DNA of 35,722 nucleotides from an uncultured Oscillospiraceae bacterium (lineage in GTDB: Bacteria > Bacillota > Clostridia > Oscillospirales > Acutalibacteraceae): NCBI GenBank assembly GCA_949297075.1, contig CASFRX010000006.1:1-35722 (forward strand). Reading direction: 5' to 3'. Positions 16,057-23,655 of this stretch are shown one piece after another (within the stretch, counting starts at the first letter, position 1; every line of letters starts with the position of its first letter). The notes beneath the pieces were generated by a model. It was not told the origin of the DNA, made no database searches, and saw only the letters and a program-made list of their open reading frames with translations. The position numbers and the translations under genes are program-made.

Positions 16057-16703
16057 AGTATCAGCTCCGTAATCTGCGCAGGGCTGAAAGCCAGCATATC
16101 TGCGCCGTAGTCTTTAAGCTCTTTTTCGCCGCCGTAGCCGTAAACAGCGCCGATAGAAGCAATGCCAACCTTTTTTGCGCCCTCAATATCAAAAAGCCTG
16201 TCCCCCACCATAACGGTGCTTTCTTTTTCTGCACCTATGGCCTGCATTGCATCGGCAATCAGCTTGGGTTTGCCGGGGTCGGAATAGCCGATTTCGGGAG
16301 CGGAAACAAATTCAAAATATTTCTGAGCGCCAAGGTCTTTTAAGATCTCTTTGATATATTTGCCGGGCTTTGATGAAGCAACCGCTATTTTGCACCCCGC
16401 AGCCTGAAGCGTTTCAAGCACCTGCGGCATGCCCTCATAAAAATCACATTCAAACATACCGCCTGCCGAATAATGCTCTCGGTATTTGTCCACCATTTTT
16501 CGGGCTGTTTCTTCGTCTGCGCCGTAGAAGCCCATAAAACTTTCTAAAAGAGGAGGACCTACAAAGCGGCGAAGGCGGTTTGCATCCGTCTCATCGCAGC
16601 CGTAAGCCTGCAAAGCCAGCAAAGCACAGCGCATAACGCCTCTGCCCGTATCGGCAACAGTGCCGTCAAAATCGAAAAGAACATAATCGAATTTTTTTGC
16701 CAT
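16053..16703 (-). CDS. HAD-family phosphatase, phosphoglycolate-phosphatase-like
   Basis: About 216 residues from the chosen start. The frame is open for 25 codons further upstream (to 16778), but the ATG at 16703 has a Shine-Dalgarno (GAGGA) 11 bases upstream and places the family motif LFDFDGTVADT right at the N-terminus, with Asp11 and Asp13 as the nucleophile and acid/base. Further HAD motifs are AVASSKP (motif II), the lysine in DPGKPK (motif III), and MVGDRLFDIEGAKK (motif IV). A helical cap domain lies between motifs I and II. This is the Gph/PpaX type of phosphatase; the substrate is not certain. It is the first gene of a long minus-strand operon. Confidence 0.85.
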   Translation of the reverse strand: MAKKFDYVLFDFDGTVADTGRGVMRCALLALQAYGCDETDANRLRRFVGPPLLESFMGFYGADEETARKMVDKYREHYSAGGMFECDFYEGMPQVLETLQAAGCKIAVASSKPGKYIKEILKDLGAQKYFEFVSAPEIGYSDPGKPKLIADAMQAIGAEKESTVMVGDRLFDIEGAKKVGIASIGAVYGYGGEKELKDYGADMLAFSPAQITELIL

Positions 16704-16761
16704 TTTTCTAAAATCCTCGACTAAAAAACACTTTTGGGTATAAAAACACACATATATTGAC

Positions 16762-16770
16762 ATTATATCA
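16762..16770 (-). promoter_or_regulatory. Extended -10 promoter for the HAD-nifS-thiI-cinA operon
   Basis: On the minus strand TGA-TATAAT (16770-16762) is an extended -10 element about 60 bases before the chosen start at 16703. No good -35 box is seen at the usual distance. The 16704-16900 stretch between divergent genes is AT-rich and otherwise featureless to me; the plus-strand promoter for the gene at 16901 is not obvious. Confidence 0.5.
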
Positions 16771-16900
16771 TAAAACAATACTCAATGGTATAGAATTTTT
16801 GAAAAAATTATTATAAAATATAGGTAAATCATGCAACACTTTGCTTCATTTTTTACACTTATAAGATGAGTACTCAAAAAGCACGGAAAGGATGATTTAT

Positions 16901-17176
16901 ATGTTGAAAAAACTATTAAAATCAGGCACAGCTGTTCTGGCGGCAGCAGTTTTATTCCTTTCAGCCATGTTTTTTACGGATTACAGCCGTGTGAGCAGCC
17001 TAAAAGAGCCGATTTTCGCCAAACCCGAAGCCTCTGCAAGCACAATGTCAACAACTGCAAAGGGCATAGGCTACCGTGTTGATATAAAATACCATTTTGA
17101 TGAAAACGGTAACCGAGGCATTGAGCAAATCGGCATGTATGCCTTCGGCAAGCTTATATTCGCAGCTATTACATAA
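16901..17176 (+). CDS. Small secreted or anchored protein upstream of an ECF sigma factor
   Basis: 91 residues from the ATG at 16901. An in-frame ATG at 16892 overlaps the Shine-Dalgarno GGAAAGGA, so the later start is preferred. It has a lysine-rich start, a hydrophobic segment (about 10-25) and a short exported part with a Ser/Ala/Thr-rich stretch that could contain a signal peptidase site. The last 40 residues (GYRVDIKYHFDENG...) look like a small beta structure. I do not recognise the family. It sits 15 bases before the sigma factor gene, so it could be part of the same stress circuit, for example as signal input or target; that is inference. Confidence 0.65.
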   Translation: MLKKLLKSGTAVLAAAVLFLSAMFFTDYSRVSSLKEPIFAKPEASASTMSTTAKGIGYRVDIKYHFDENGNRGIEQIGMYAFGKLIFAAIT

Positions 17177-17191
17177 GGACGGTGAAAAGCC

Positions 17192-17719
17192 TTGAAAAGC
17201 AACATTTCTCAGCTTGCAAAAAGAGCCAAAAGCGGCGATGCACGAGCTTTCGGTGAGATTTACAGCCTGTTTTCCGCCGAAATGTACCGCTATGCCCTCT
17301 ATTCCTTGGGTAGTGAGCCTGCGGCGCAGGATGCCGTTCAGGACGCTGCGCTTGAAGCATGGAAAAACATAGGCAAACTCAAAGACGAAGAGGCGGCAAA
17401 GGCTTGGTTTTTCAAAATTCTGAACCGCTGCTGCAAGCACAGTCTGCGAGAAAAATACAGGGCTGATTTTACCGACCTCGACTCTGTTTCTCAACTGAGC
17501 AGTGAAGACGCAAGCGGTCAGATACAGCTGGGAATTGATTTGCTCCGCCTTATGGAAACACTCACAAAGGAAGAAAAAGATATAGTTCTGCTCAGCGCAG
17601 TCAGCGGACTGAACAGCCGTGAAATCGCAAAAATCATTGGCTTGCCTGCCGCTACCGTGCGCTCAAAGCTCTCACGGGCACTTGCCAAGCTCAGAACAAA
17701 GGAGGAAATGAAGAAATGA
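17192..17719 (+). CDS. ECF-type RNA polymerase sigma factor
   Basis: 175 residues with the two-domain layout of extracytoplasmic-function sigma factors: region 2 (about 16-85, including QDAVQDAALEAWKNI for core binding and -10 recognition) and region 4 (about 115-168, with the helix-turn-helix LNSREIAKIIGLPAATVRSKL for -35 recognition). Initiation is at a TTG preceded by AAGGACGGTG. Its stop overlaps the ATG of the next gene (17716), which is a membrane protein with a short cytoplasmic N-terminus, the arrangement of a sigma/anti-sigma pair. The target genes are unknown; such factors often activate their own operon. Confidence 0.9.
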   Translation: MKSNISQLAKRAKSGDARAFGEIYSLFSAEMYRYALYSLGSEPAAQDAVQDAALEAWKNIGKLKDEEAAKAWFFKILNRCCKHSLREKYRADFTDLDSVSQLSSEDASGQIQLGIDLLRLMETLTKEEKDIVLLSAVSGLNSREIAKIIGLPAATVRSKLSRALAKLRTKEEMKK

Positions 17720-19710
17720 AGCGAAAGAATAAAGAAACCCTCAATTTCGTAAGGGATACATTAGCTCCCCTAAACGAAAAAATCGAAACACCCGATACAT
17801 TGAGCGAAAACAGCATCGTAGCTCTTGTAGCCGATAAAAAGCAAAACAAAAAGTGCCGAGGCAAACGCATTTTGCGTACGCTCAGCACAGTGGCGGCGGC
17901 ACTTATTATTGCCGTAGGCTTAGGCGTTTATATTGACAGTGCAACCAGAACGGAAATGCCGGAAATATATGCGCAGGCGGAATATCCCGTTTCGGGCAAC
18001 AGGGAAGAAGATATTGTTGAATACTTCAAAGCGGCTTATGATAAACTCTATCGTGGTTACGGCGTTGACTATGTAGAAGAATCAATAGCTGGTAGCTTTT
18101 TTTTAAAAGGAGACACAGCCAAAAATGAATCCGGTTCGGAAAATACACAGGCAAGCGCAGACAATGCCGTTTTCGGCACAACCAACACGCAAATCGCTTC
18201 AATCGACGAGGATGACATAATCAAAAACGACGGCAAATATCTGTATATCCTCACAAGGAACAGCGTAAAGATTGTAGACGCCGCAAACATGAAGCTTATG
18301 AGCACAATTCCCCTTGATTTAGGCAATATCAATGTTTATGATAACGGAATTTATATTTACAAAAATCGCCTTGCAGTAATTGCATCAAAGGAATATGAAG
18401 AAGAAAAAACCTATATAAGGCTATACGATATCAGCGACAGAGCTGACCCTGAGCTTATAGAAGAATTTAATCAGCAAGGCTGCTTTTTCTCCTCTCGCCT
18501 TGTGGGCAGCAGAATAATTCTCCTCTCGCAATACTATTTTAATCCCGACTGCAAAAAGAGCGAAATAACCTATGATACGGTTGCTCCCCATGTTGGGCAA
18601 AACGGTGTAAGCAAGGCAATCGGTGCGCACATGATAACCGTAATACCTCCGGAAGACGAAAATTACTTCTCGTCCAATATAGTAATGACCACCGTTGACC
18701 TTGAGGACGCCGACCCCGAATTTATATCCTCGGCAGTTATAGGCAGCGGAAGCGACATCTATTGCACAAACGAAAACCTCTACATCATCAGCCACCGCAA
18801 CCGATACGAAGAGATTGACGGAAGCGTTGAAAAATTTCGCTCGGTTACTCAAATCAACCGATTTTCCATTAAAGACGGCGTTATTGAGCATAAAGCAAGC
18901 GGCGAAGTTTCAGGCCGCACTCTCAATCAATTTTCTCTTGACGAAAGGAAAGGATATCTGCGAATTGCCACAACAGATAATTTTTCAAGCGCAGAACAGC
19001 AGAACATTATAACCGTTCTCGACATGAACCTGAAAGAGGTTGCAAAAATTGGCGGCATTGCACCCGGAGAAACGATTCAGTCCGTCAGATACATCGGTGA
19101 TTACGGCTATGTTGTAACTTTCCTGCAAACCGACCCATTGTTTGTAATTGATTTTAAAGATATGAAAAATCCGAAAATTGTGGGCGAGCTTAAAATCCCC
19201 GGCTTTTCAAGCTATCTCCATCCCTTTAATGGGTATCTTGTGGGCATAGGCACGGACGGAGACGACAACGGCTCGGTCAACGCCCTGAAAATCTCCCTTT
19301 TTGATATCAGCGATCCGACGAAGCCTCAGGAAATCGACCGTTTCATTCTCAAAAACGCCTGGGCAAACAGCTTCCACAAATCGGTTATGGACTGCTCCGG
19401 CAAAAATATTTTGGGCTTCATTTACACCGATTACAGCACTGACTGCCAAAACTTCTGCACCCTCCAAATTAAGGACGGCAAAATAAAGCTTATCGGCAGT
19501 TACTCCAACGCAGACAGCTCTGACAGTGAAAGCGGAATGAGCTACAGCGCAAGCGGCTCACAGAGGCTGATTTACTACAACGCCGACGCCGACAAAGCCA
19601 ATATTCAGCGCGGCACATACATCGGCGACACGCTTTACACTGTCTCCCTGTCCCGCATTTGCTCTTATCCCCTTTTCGGCGGCGAATGTACGGCAAAGCT
19701 GGATTATTAA
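17716..19710 (+). CDS. Membrane-anchored beta-propeller protein, probable anti-sigma factor
   Basis: 664 residues. Residues 1-54 are cytoplasmic and charged, 55-73 form a membrane helix, and the large remainder is outside. The outer part resembles secreted beta-propeller proteins (Pfam Beta_propel type): IDEDDIIKNDGKYLYIL (around 168-184) begins the first blade, followed by repeated blades with LFDISDPTKPQEI- and DFKDMKNPKIVGEL-like strands. The overlap with the ECF sigma gene (4 bases, ATGA) and the N-in topology suggest that the short cytoplasmic part holds the sigma factor and the propeller senses an envelope signal. This role is inferred from gene order; the N-terminal part is too short to show a recognisable anti-sigma fold. 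Confidence 0.8.
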   Translation: MKRKNKETLNFVRDTLAPLNEKIETPDTLSENSIVALVADKKQNKKCRGKRILRTLSTVAAALIIAVGLGVYIDSATRTEMPEIYAQAEYPVSGNREEDIVEYFKAAYDKLYRGYGVDYVEESIAGSFFLKGDTAKNESGSENTQASADNAVFGTTNTQIASIDEDDIIKNDGKYLYILTRNSVKIVDAANMKLMSTIPLDLGNINVYDNGIYIYKNRLAVIASKEYEEEKTYIRLYDISDRADPELIEEFNQQGCFFSSRLVGSRIILLSQYYFNPDCKKSEITYDTVAPHVGQNGVSKAIGAHMITVIPPEDENYFSSNIVMTTVDLEDADPEFISSAVIGSGSDIYCTNENLYIISHRNRYEEIDGSVEKFRSVTQINRFSIKDGVIEHKASGEVSGRTLNQFSLDERKGYLRIATTDNFSSAEQQNIITVLDMNLKEVAKIGGIAPGETIQSVRYIGDYGYVVTFLQTDPLFVIDFKDMKNPKIVGELKIPGFSSYLHPFNGYLVGIGTDGDDNGSVNALKISLFDISDPTKPQEIDRFILKNAWANSFHKSVMDCSGKNILGFIYTDYSTDCQNFCTLQIKDGKIKLIGSYSNADSSDSESGMSYSASGSQRLIYYNADADKANIQRGTYIGDTLYTVSLSRICSYPLFGGECTAKLDY

Positions 19711-19727
19711 ACTGAAAAAAGCATGAA

Positions 19728-19755
19728 AAAAAGAGGCTGTTTTCAGCCTCTTTTT
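19728..19755. terminator. Bidirectional terminator between the beta-propeller gene and rpmA
   Basis: GAGGCTG (19733-19739), a TTTT loop and CAGCCTC (19744-19750) are extended by A-T pairs on both sides, leaving T-runs on either strand. It can end both convergent operons. Confidence 0.88.
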
Positions 19756-19773
19756 ATGTTGCTTATTAAAAGC

Positions 19774-20058
19774 TTACTGTTCTACAGTATAAACGCTGAC
19801 CTTTTTGCGGTCTTTGCCCATACGCTCGAATCTTACAACACCGTCAACCTTTGCGAAAAGAGTGTCGTCAGAACCCTTGCCGACATTGGTGCCGGGATGG
19901 ATGTGAGTACCGCGCTGTCTTACAAGGATGTTGCCTGCAAGAACAAACTGACCGTCAGCACGCTTTGCACCAAGGCGCTTAGACTCTGAATCACGGCCGT
20001 TACGGGTTGAACCCATACCTTTTTTATGAGCGAAAAGCTGAATGTTTATTTTAAGCAT
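19774..20058 (-). CDS. rpmA: Ribosomal protein L27 (bL27) with cleavable N-terminal extension
   Basis: 94 residues. The body ([21 protein letters not shown] and on) is canonical L27, which reaches the peptidyl-transferase centre of the 50S subunit. The N-terminus MLKINIQLF precedes AHKKG: this is the Firmicute-type extension that must be cut after Phe9 by the protease Prp before L27 can function. The prp gene is directly upstream and overlaps this start by 8 bases. The gene ends at a shared terminator. Confidence 0.97.
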   Translation of the reverse strand: MLKINIQLFAHKKGMGSTRNGRDSESKRLGAKRADGQFVLAGNILVRQRGTHIHPGTNVGKGSDDTLFAKVDGVVRFERMGKDRKKVSVYTVEQ

Positions 20059-20374
20059 TTGTGTTACCTCCGTAAATTACTTTTATGCTGCGAGGATAAT
20101 TCTTCGCAAGCGATCTTATGTGTGCCTCAAGCCCGTTGAGTACCTTTTGCGCTTCTGCATTCTCTTGAGTCAATGTTAAAGCCATATAGCCATCATCAAC
20201 CTCAATTTTTGCTTTTGCGCCGAATTCATCGGTTATTGTGTTTGCCGCCAGATACGCTGCCGAGGATACTGCGGCACAGACTATATCGTGACCGTGCTCT
20301 GCATAGCCGGCATGACCTGAGCAAACGAAGCCGATGTTTCGGTTTCCCTCACGGACAAACTTAAAGCGAACCAT
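20051..20374 (-). CDS. prp: Prp: cysteine protease that processes L27
   Basis: 107 residues. The signature [19 protein letters not shown] (20-38) contains the catalytic His21 and Cys33. In Firmicutes this protease removes the N-terminal extension of L27, an essential step of ribosome assembly. The gene lies between rplU (8-base gap) and rpmA (8-base overlap), the standard arrangement. Confidence 0.95.
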   Translation of the reverse strand: MVRFKFVREGNRNIGFVCSGHAGYAEHGHDIVCAAVSSAAYLAANTITDEFGAKAKIEVDDGYMALTLTQENAEAQKVLNGLEAHIRSLAKNYPRSIKVIYGGNTNA

Positions 20375-20382
20375 AGTTTAAA

Positions 20383-20694
20383 TCAGCCGTTGATAGCGGA
20401 AATCTCAACCTTGGTGTAGGGCTGTCTGTGACCCATCTTGCGCTTCTCATTCTTCTTGGGCTTATAGGTGAATACGACAACCTTCTTAGCTTTGCCGTTT
20501 TTGATTGCCTTTGCGGTAACTGTTGCGCCCTCAACATAGGGTGCGCCAACTTTGATGGAATCGTCGGAGCCAACTGCGATAACCTTGTCGAAAACAACTT
20601 CGCTGTCTGCTTCAACATTGAGCTTCTCGATGAAAAGTGTGTCGCCGGCAGATACTTTATACTGCTTGCCGCCGGTTTCAATGATTGCGTACAT
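20383..20694 (-). CDS. rplU: Ribosomal protein L21 (bL21)
   Basis: 103 residues, typical length. The beginning [18 protein letters not shown] and the C-terminal [13 protein letters not shown] stretch are diagnostic of L21, a 50S protein that binds 23S rRNA. It is the first gene of rplU-prp-rpmA and is preceded by a leader and a strong promoter. Confidence 0.97.
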   Translation of the reverse strand: MYAIIETGGKQYKVSAGDTLFIEKLNVEADSEVVFDKVIAVGSDDSIKVGAPYVEGATVTAKAIKNGKAKKVVVFTYKPKKNEKRKMGHRQPYTKVEISAING

Positions 20695-20790
20695 TTTTTT
20701 ACCTCTTTTAATAAGTCTCGCTATTCAGGGGTACCGCCCGTGAGCAGGCGGATTTGGGCGCAAAATTTGCGCAGACCCGTAATATGCGGC
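20695..20790 (-). ncRNA. L21 leader in the rplU 5' UTR
   Basis: About 95 bases of untranslated leader separate the promoter from rplU. Read on the minus strand it contains the palindrome GCGCAAAATTTGCGC (20772-20758) and then a stem-loop CGCCTGCTCACGGGCGG followed by TACCCC, ending with the Shine-Dalgarno AGAGG before ATG. Firmicute rplU operons carry a structured leader thought to mediate autogenous control; I assign this one by position and the GC-rich hairpin, not by a model search. Confidence 0.65.
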
Positions 20791-20796
20791 TTAGCT

Positions 20797-20825
20797 ATTG
20801 TATCACAAGGTCTGCGCAATGTCAA
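20797..20825 (-). promoter_or_regulatory. Strong SigA-type promoter of rplU-prp-rpmA
   Basis: On the minus strand a perfect TTGACA (20825-20820), a 17-base spacer ending in TGA, and TACAAT (20802-20797). The spacer holds one arm of an 11-bp inverted repeat whose other arm lies in the transcribed leader (see findings). Confidence 0.85.
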
Positions 20826-20836
20826 CAATTATTTTT

Positions 20837-21523
20837 TCATTTATCGGTTTTCTTGTCCAGCATGCCCGTATAGTACATAACGGCGGCGCCTGCAACGGAG
20901 GCAACGATGCCGGGGAAGAGCAATGTGCTTGCGCCCATAGCGGGGGCAAAAACAAGAACGATAATCATAACCAAAATTGGGAATACGGAAATCTTCCAAT
21001 GCTTGATGAAATAGCCTGCGCCGAGAGCACCGAAGAGAGCCGGAAGAACCTGAGCAAAAGCGGGCTTGAGCAGAGCGTTATTTGTGAAAGCGTCGAGGAA
21101 GGGAGCAAATACAAGAACACCGATTGCAAGAATTACGGTTGTTACGATTGAAGAAGCGGCAATGGCGATAGTTGAAATAACCTCGCCCTCCTCGCTTGTA
21201 GCCTTGACCTTTGCGCCCTCCATGGCGTTGATTGCGCAGGGAAGCTTGAGGTTGGGGATATTGCCCGTAACGAAGGAGAGGTAAGTGCCGCCTCCGCCGA
21301 GCATGGGGGTATAGAGAATAACCTCAATAACCGAGGTTGCCCAATAAATAGGGATAAGCTTGAGAAGTCCGCTGAAAACCAGCTTTGCTTCAGGCCATAC
21401 TCCGAGATAGAGGCAAACGGCCATTGGGAACATGAGCAAAACGCAAAGAGCAGTTACGCTGGAGATTCTTCCCCATGTATGAACACGGTCAAAATAAGAT
21501 TTTGTTTTATTCTTCGCCATCAT
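20837..21523 (-). CDS. Polytopic membrane protein, partner of the DUF5058-like protein
   Basis: About 228 residues from the chosen ATG. The frame also opens at 21535, but that start is inside the preceding gene; the ATG at 21523 (or the next at 21520) overlaps the upstream TAA stop as TAATG and has GGAGGGG just before it. There are about five hydrophobic segments. Glycine-rich GGGGTYLSF and the ICAINAMEG-type loop recall nucleoside-recognition (Gate/YjiG-like) transporters, but I cannot name the family with confidence. It is translationally coupled to the 280-residue membrane protein upstream, so the two probably form one transporter. The substrate is unknown. Confidence 0.7.
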   Translation of the reverse strand: MMAKNKTKSYFDRVHTWGRISSVTALCVLLMFPMAVCLYLGVWPEAKLVFSGLLKLIPIYWATSVIEVILYTPMLGGGGTYLSFVTGNIPNLKLPCAINAMEGAKVKATSEEGEVISTIAIAASSIVTTVILAIGVLVFAPFLDAFTNNALLKPAFAQVLPALFGALGAGYFIKHWKISVFPILVMIIVLVFAPAMGASTLLFPGIVASVAGAAVMYYTGMLDKKTDK

Positions 21524-22365
21524 TAACCCCTCCATTCAAGCAATGCAATATCCTGCGGCAGCAGGTTGAATGCGGCAACTGCGGCAACCATTGCAATAAT
21601 CATGCCGATGGGCATAACAAAAGGCTCCAGCCATGTGAGCTTGGCTTTTTTTGCAATAAGCTCCAAAATAATTGAAGAAATAACGGCAACAACAAGAGTG
21701 ATAACGGAAACTACGCCTGCGCCGTCGCCGAAAGTTTCGGGCTTGCCTGCGCCTGCGATTGCACGGGCTACGAAAGCGCCGATAAGACCGATGAAAACTG
21801 CGGGAGAAACATAATCCATAAATTCGCCGAGGCTTCTCTTTTTCTTTTCGCCTGTTTGGGCGGCTGTTTCTGCCTTTTCCTCCGTCTTTCCCTTTTTGCC
21901 TGCGGAAAGGAACTTCTTGTGCAGGGGCTTTGCAAGGAAAGGAAGAAGAACGAGGGAGAAGCAGATGCCCAGAGTCATAACCCAGGCAATGCCTGCGTAA
22001 ACGGTGGGGTCGGTAACGGTTGTCGCCATGCCCCCCTGATGTCCGAAAGCTTCCATAGCGGCTTCTGCTGCGGTTGATTCATACATGAGGTTGCCTATAA
22101 CCGAAAGGCGAACCCACGGAATAACAAGGCCGAGGGCAGGAGCCAGAGCAATAACCGTTGCAAGAACGGAGAGAGCCGACGGAAGAGTGAAAAGAGCGCT
22201 TGAAGTGACTGCGTTTCGCAGTTTTTTAGTGTCCATGCCCAGAGCCTTGCCCTGCTTCCAAGCCTTAACAAGGAAGAAAACAGACTGACCCAGGACAAAA
22301 AGAACAACGACGCCTGCAATTAAATACAAGCCGGGACTGCTTTTAAAATCAGTTGTATTCGCCAA
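21523..22365 (-). CDS. Polytopic membrane protein, probably DUF5058 family
   Basis: 280 residues with about six hydrophobic segments, interrupted by a charged cytoplasmic loop rich in Lys and Glu (about 150-180). The N-terminal part (SSPGLYLIAGVVVLFVLGQSVFFLVKAWKQG) resembles DUF5058 proteins as I remember them; this should be checked. The gene has its own divergent promoter and is coupled to the second membrane gene downstream. A two-component small-molecule transporter is the most likely role, by inference from architecture. Confidence 0.68.
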   Translation of the reverse strand: MANTTDFKSSPGLYLIAGVVVLFVLGQSVFFLVKAWKQGKALGMDTKKLRNAVTSSALFTLPSALSVLATVIALAPALGLVIPWVRLSVIGNLMYESTAAEAAMEAFGHQGGMATTVTDPTVYAGIAWVMTLGICFSLVLLPFLAKPLHKKFLSAGKKGKTEEKAETAAQTGEKKKRSLGEFMDYVSPAVFIGLIGAFVARAIAGAGKPETFGDGAGVVSVITLVVAVISSIILELIAKKAKLTWLEPFVMPIGMIIAMVAAVAAFNLLPQDIALLEWRG

Positions 22366-22402
22366 CCAAAATCACCTATCCTTATATTTGATTAATACAG
22401 TA

Positions 22403-22431
22403 ATCATATATTAAAATGCAAAATATGTCAA
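22403..22431 (-). promoter_or_regulatory. SigA-type promoter of the membrane-protein pair
   Basis: On the minus strand TTGACA (22431-22426), a 17-base spacer and TATGAT (22408-22403), about 40 bases before the start at 22365. Its -35 box faces that of the dCMP deaminase promoter across 6 bases. Confidence 0.78.
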
Positions 22432-22437
22432 TAAAAA

Positions 22438-22466
22438 TTGACTATCAAATAAAAGCATGGTAGAAT
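22438..22466 (+). promoter_or_regulatory. SigA-type promoter of the dCMP deaminase operon
   Basis: TTGACT (22438-22443), a 17-base spacer and TAGAAT (22461-22466). Transcription should start near 22473, leaving a leader of about 25 bases containing the Shine-Dalgarno GGGAGG (22483-22488). Confidence 0.78.
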
Positions 22467-22495
22467 AAAAAAACAATGATTTGGGAGGTTATTTC

Positions 22496-22993
22496 ATGCC
22501 TAAAAGACAAGATTATATAACTTGGGACGAATATTTTATGGGTATTGCCCTGCTTTCAGCCCGACGCAGCAAGGACCCCAACACTCAGGTGGGAGCCTGC
22601 ATCGTCAGCAATGCAAATAAAATCATGTCTGTTGGCTACAACGGGTTTCCTCTGGGCTGCAGTGACGAGGAATTTCCTTGGGAGCGTGAGGGCAACGAAT
22701 ACGACACAAAATACCCCTATGTCTGCCACGCAGAGCTAAACGCAATTCTCAACAACGCAGGCGGCGATTTGAGAGGCTGTAAAATTTATGTTGCTCTCTT
22801 TCCCTGCAACGAATGTGCAAAGGCAATAATTCAGTCCGGCATTACCGAGGTCGTTTACCTTTCGGATAAATACGCAGACACTCCCGGCACAAGAGCCTCC
22901 AAGCGTATGTTCAACGCCGCAGGAGTTAAGCTTCGCAAGCTCATTTTGAGCCACGACAGCCTTACAATAAACTTTAAGGAAGAATCGGTTTGA
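22496..22993 (+). CDS. Deoxycytidylate (dCMP) deaminase
   Basis: 165 residues from the ATG at 22496. An in-frame TTG at 22481 is rejected because the Shine-Dalgarno GGGAGG lies between it and this ATG at proper spacing. The enzyme converts dCMP to dUMP, feeding thymidylate synthesis. Zinc ligands and catalytic glutamate are visible: HAE (78-80, with His78 and Glu80) and PCNEC (103-107, with Cys104 and Cys107). The early stretch SKDPNTQVGACIV is typical of dCMP/ComE-type deaminases. Its stop overlaps the TTG start of the next gene by 4 bases (TTGA). Confidence 0.92.
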   Translation: MPKRQDYITWDEYFMGIALLSARRSKDPNTQVGACIVSNANKIMSVGYNGFPLGCSDEEFPWEREGNEYDTKYPYVCHAELNAILNNAGGDLRGCKIYVALFPCNECAKAIIQSGITEVVYLSDKYADTPGTRASKRMFNAAGVKLRKLILSHDSLTINFKEESV

Positions 22994-23538
22994 GCATTAA
23001 CCTCATTGACAAAAGCAACCACAAATATAACCGCACTTTCACTCAGCCCCACACCCTTATTAACGGTCAGGCAATCCACCGATGCGGAAGAATGCGTTTC
23101 GGTTTGAGCACCCTTGCCAATGTGGGAAGCGGCGTTATTGCGGTTTATAACCTCATGCTCCTGCTCAACCGTCAGCCCGTTTTGGCAGATATTGCAAGAG
23201 AGCTTTACATCCGCGCCCGAACTCCGTTGGGGCTTTGGGGAGTTCATCCGCTGCGCCTCTTCCGCTATTTTTCGGCTCATTATATACCCGTAAATTTGGA
23301 GAGAGATTTCAAATCCTTTTGCGAAAAATTCACGCCCGGTCACTGCGGAATTATTATTCTCAAAGCTCGCAGAGGTCTGTTTTCCGTGCCTCATGCAGCG
23401 GCGATTGAAAACGACCGAGGCAAAATCTATGTCTATAACCGCTTTGCCGCCTCAGGCAGACGCTATGAATTCAGCGAAGCTCAGTATGCCGCCAACGCAA
23501 AGAATTTTATTGTGGGATATTATATCCTCGGCGAATAA
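22990..23538 (+). CDS. Uncharacterised protein with a papain-like-fold pattern
   Basis: 182 residues, starting at a TTG that overlaps the dCMP deaminase stop. No signal peptide or membrane segment. I do not know a function. The pattern NVGSGVIAVYNLMLLLN (44-60), then GLWGVHPLRLFRYF (81-94), then PHAAAIENDRGKIYVYN (134-150) resembles C39/papain-like clostridial proteins in which a Cys-Gly-Ala-Ile-Ala-Val-Tyr-Asn helix carries the nucleophile and a later His and Asn complete the triad. Here the nucleophile position seems to be Ser47, so it would be an inactive or altered enzyme. The relation is a by-eye guess. A terminator follows. Confidence 0.6.
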   Translation: MSINLIDKSNHKYNRTFTQPHTLINGQAIHRCGRMRFGLSTLANVGSGVIAVYNLMLLLNRQPVLADIARELYIRARTPLGLWGVHPLRLFRYFSAHYIPVNLERDFKSFCEKFTPGHCGIIILKARRGLFSVPHAAAIENDRGKIYVYNRFAASGRRYEFSEAQYAANAKNFIVGYYILGE

Positions 23539-23550
23539 ATAACCGAACAA

Positions 23551-23600
23551 AAAAGATGCTGTACAAAAGCGAAACTTTGTACGGCATCTTTTGTTTTGTT
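23551..23600 (+). terminator. Rho-independent terminator of the dCMP deaminase operon
   Basis: A 17-bp stem (23551-23567 with 23576-23592, one G-T pair) has an 8-base loop and is followed by GTTTTG. The A-run on the left side lets it also work leftward. Confidence 0.85.
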
Positions 23601-23655
23601 ATGAATCGTTAATTATAAATTGTAAGGGACGGCAGGATAATGATAACGCAGTTTT

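Noticed and set aside
16704..16778. Longer N-terminus for the HAD phosphatase (start at 16778)
   Set aside because: The extra 25 residues have no family counterpart, and the extended -10 promoter lies inside that stretch, so it would not be transcribed in full.
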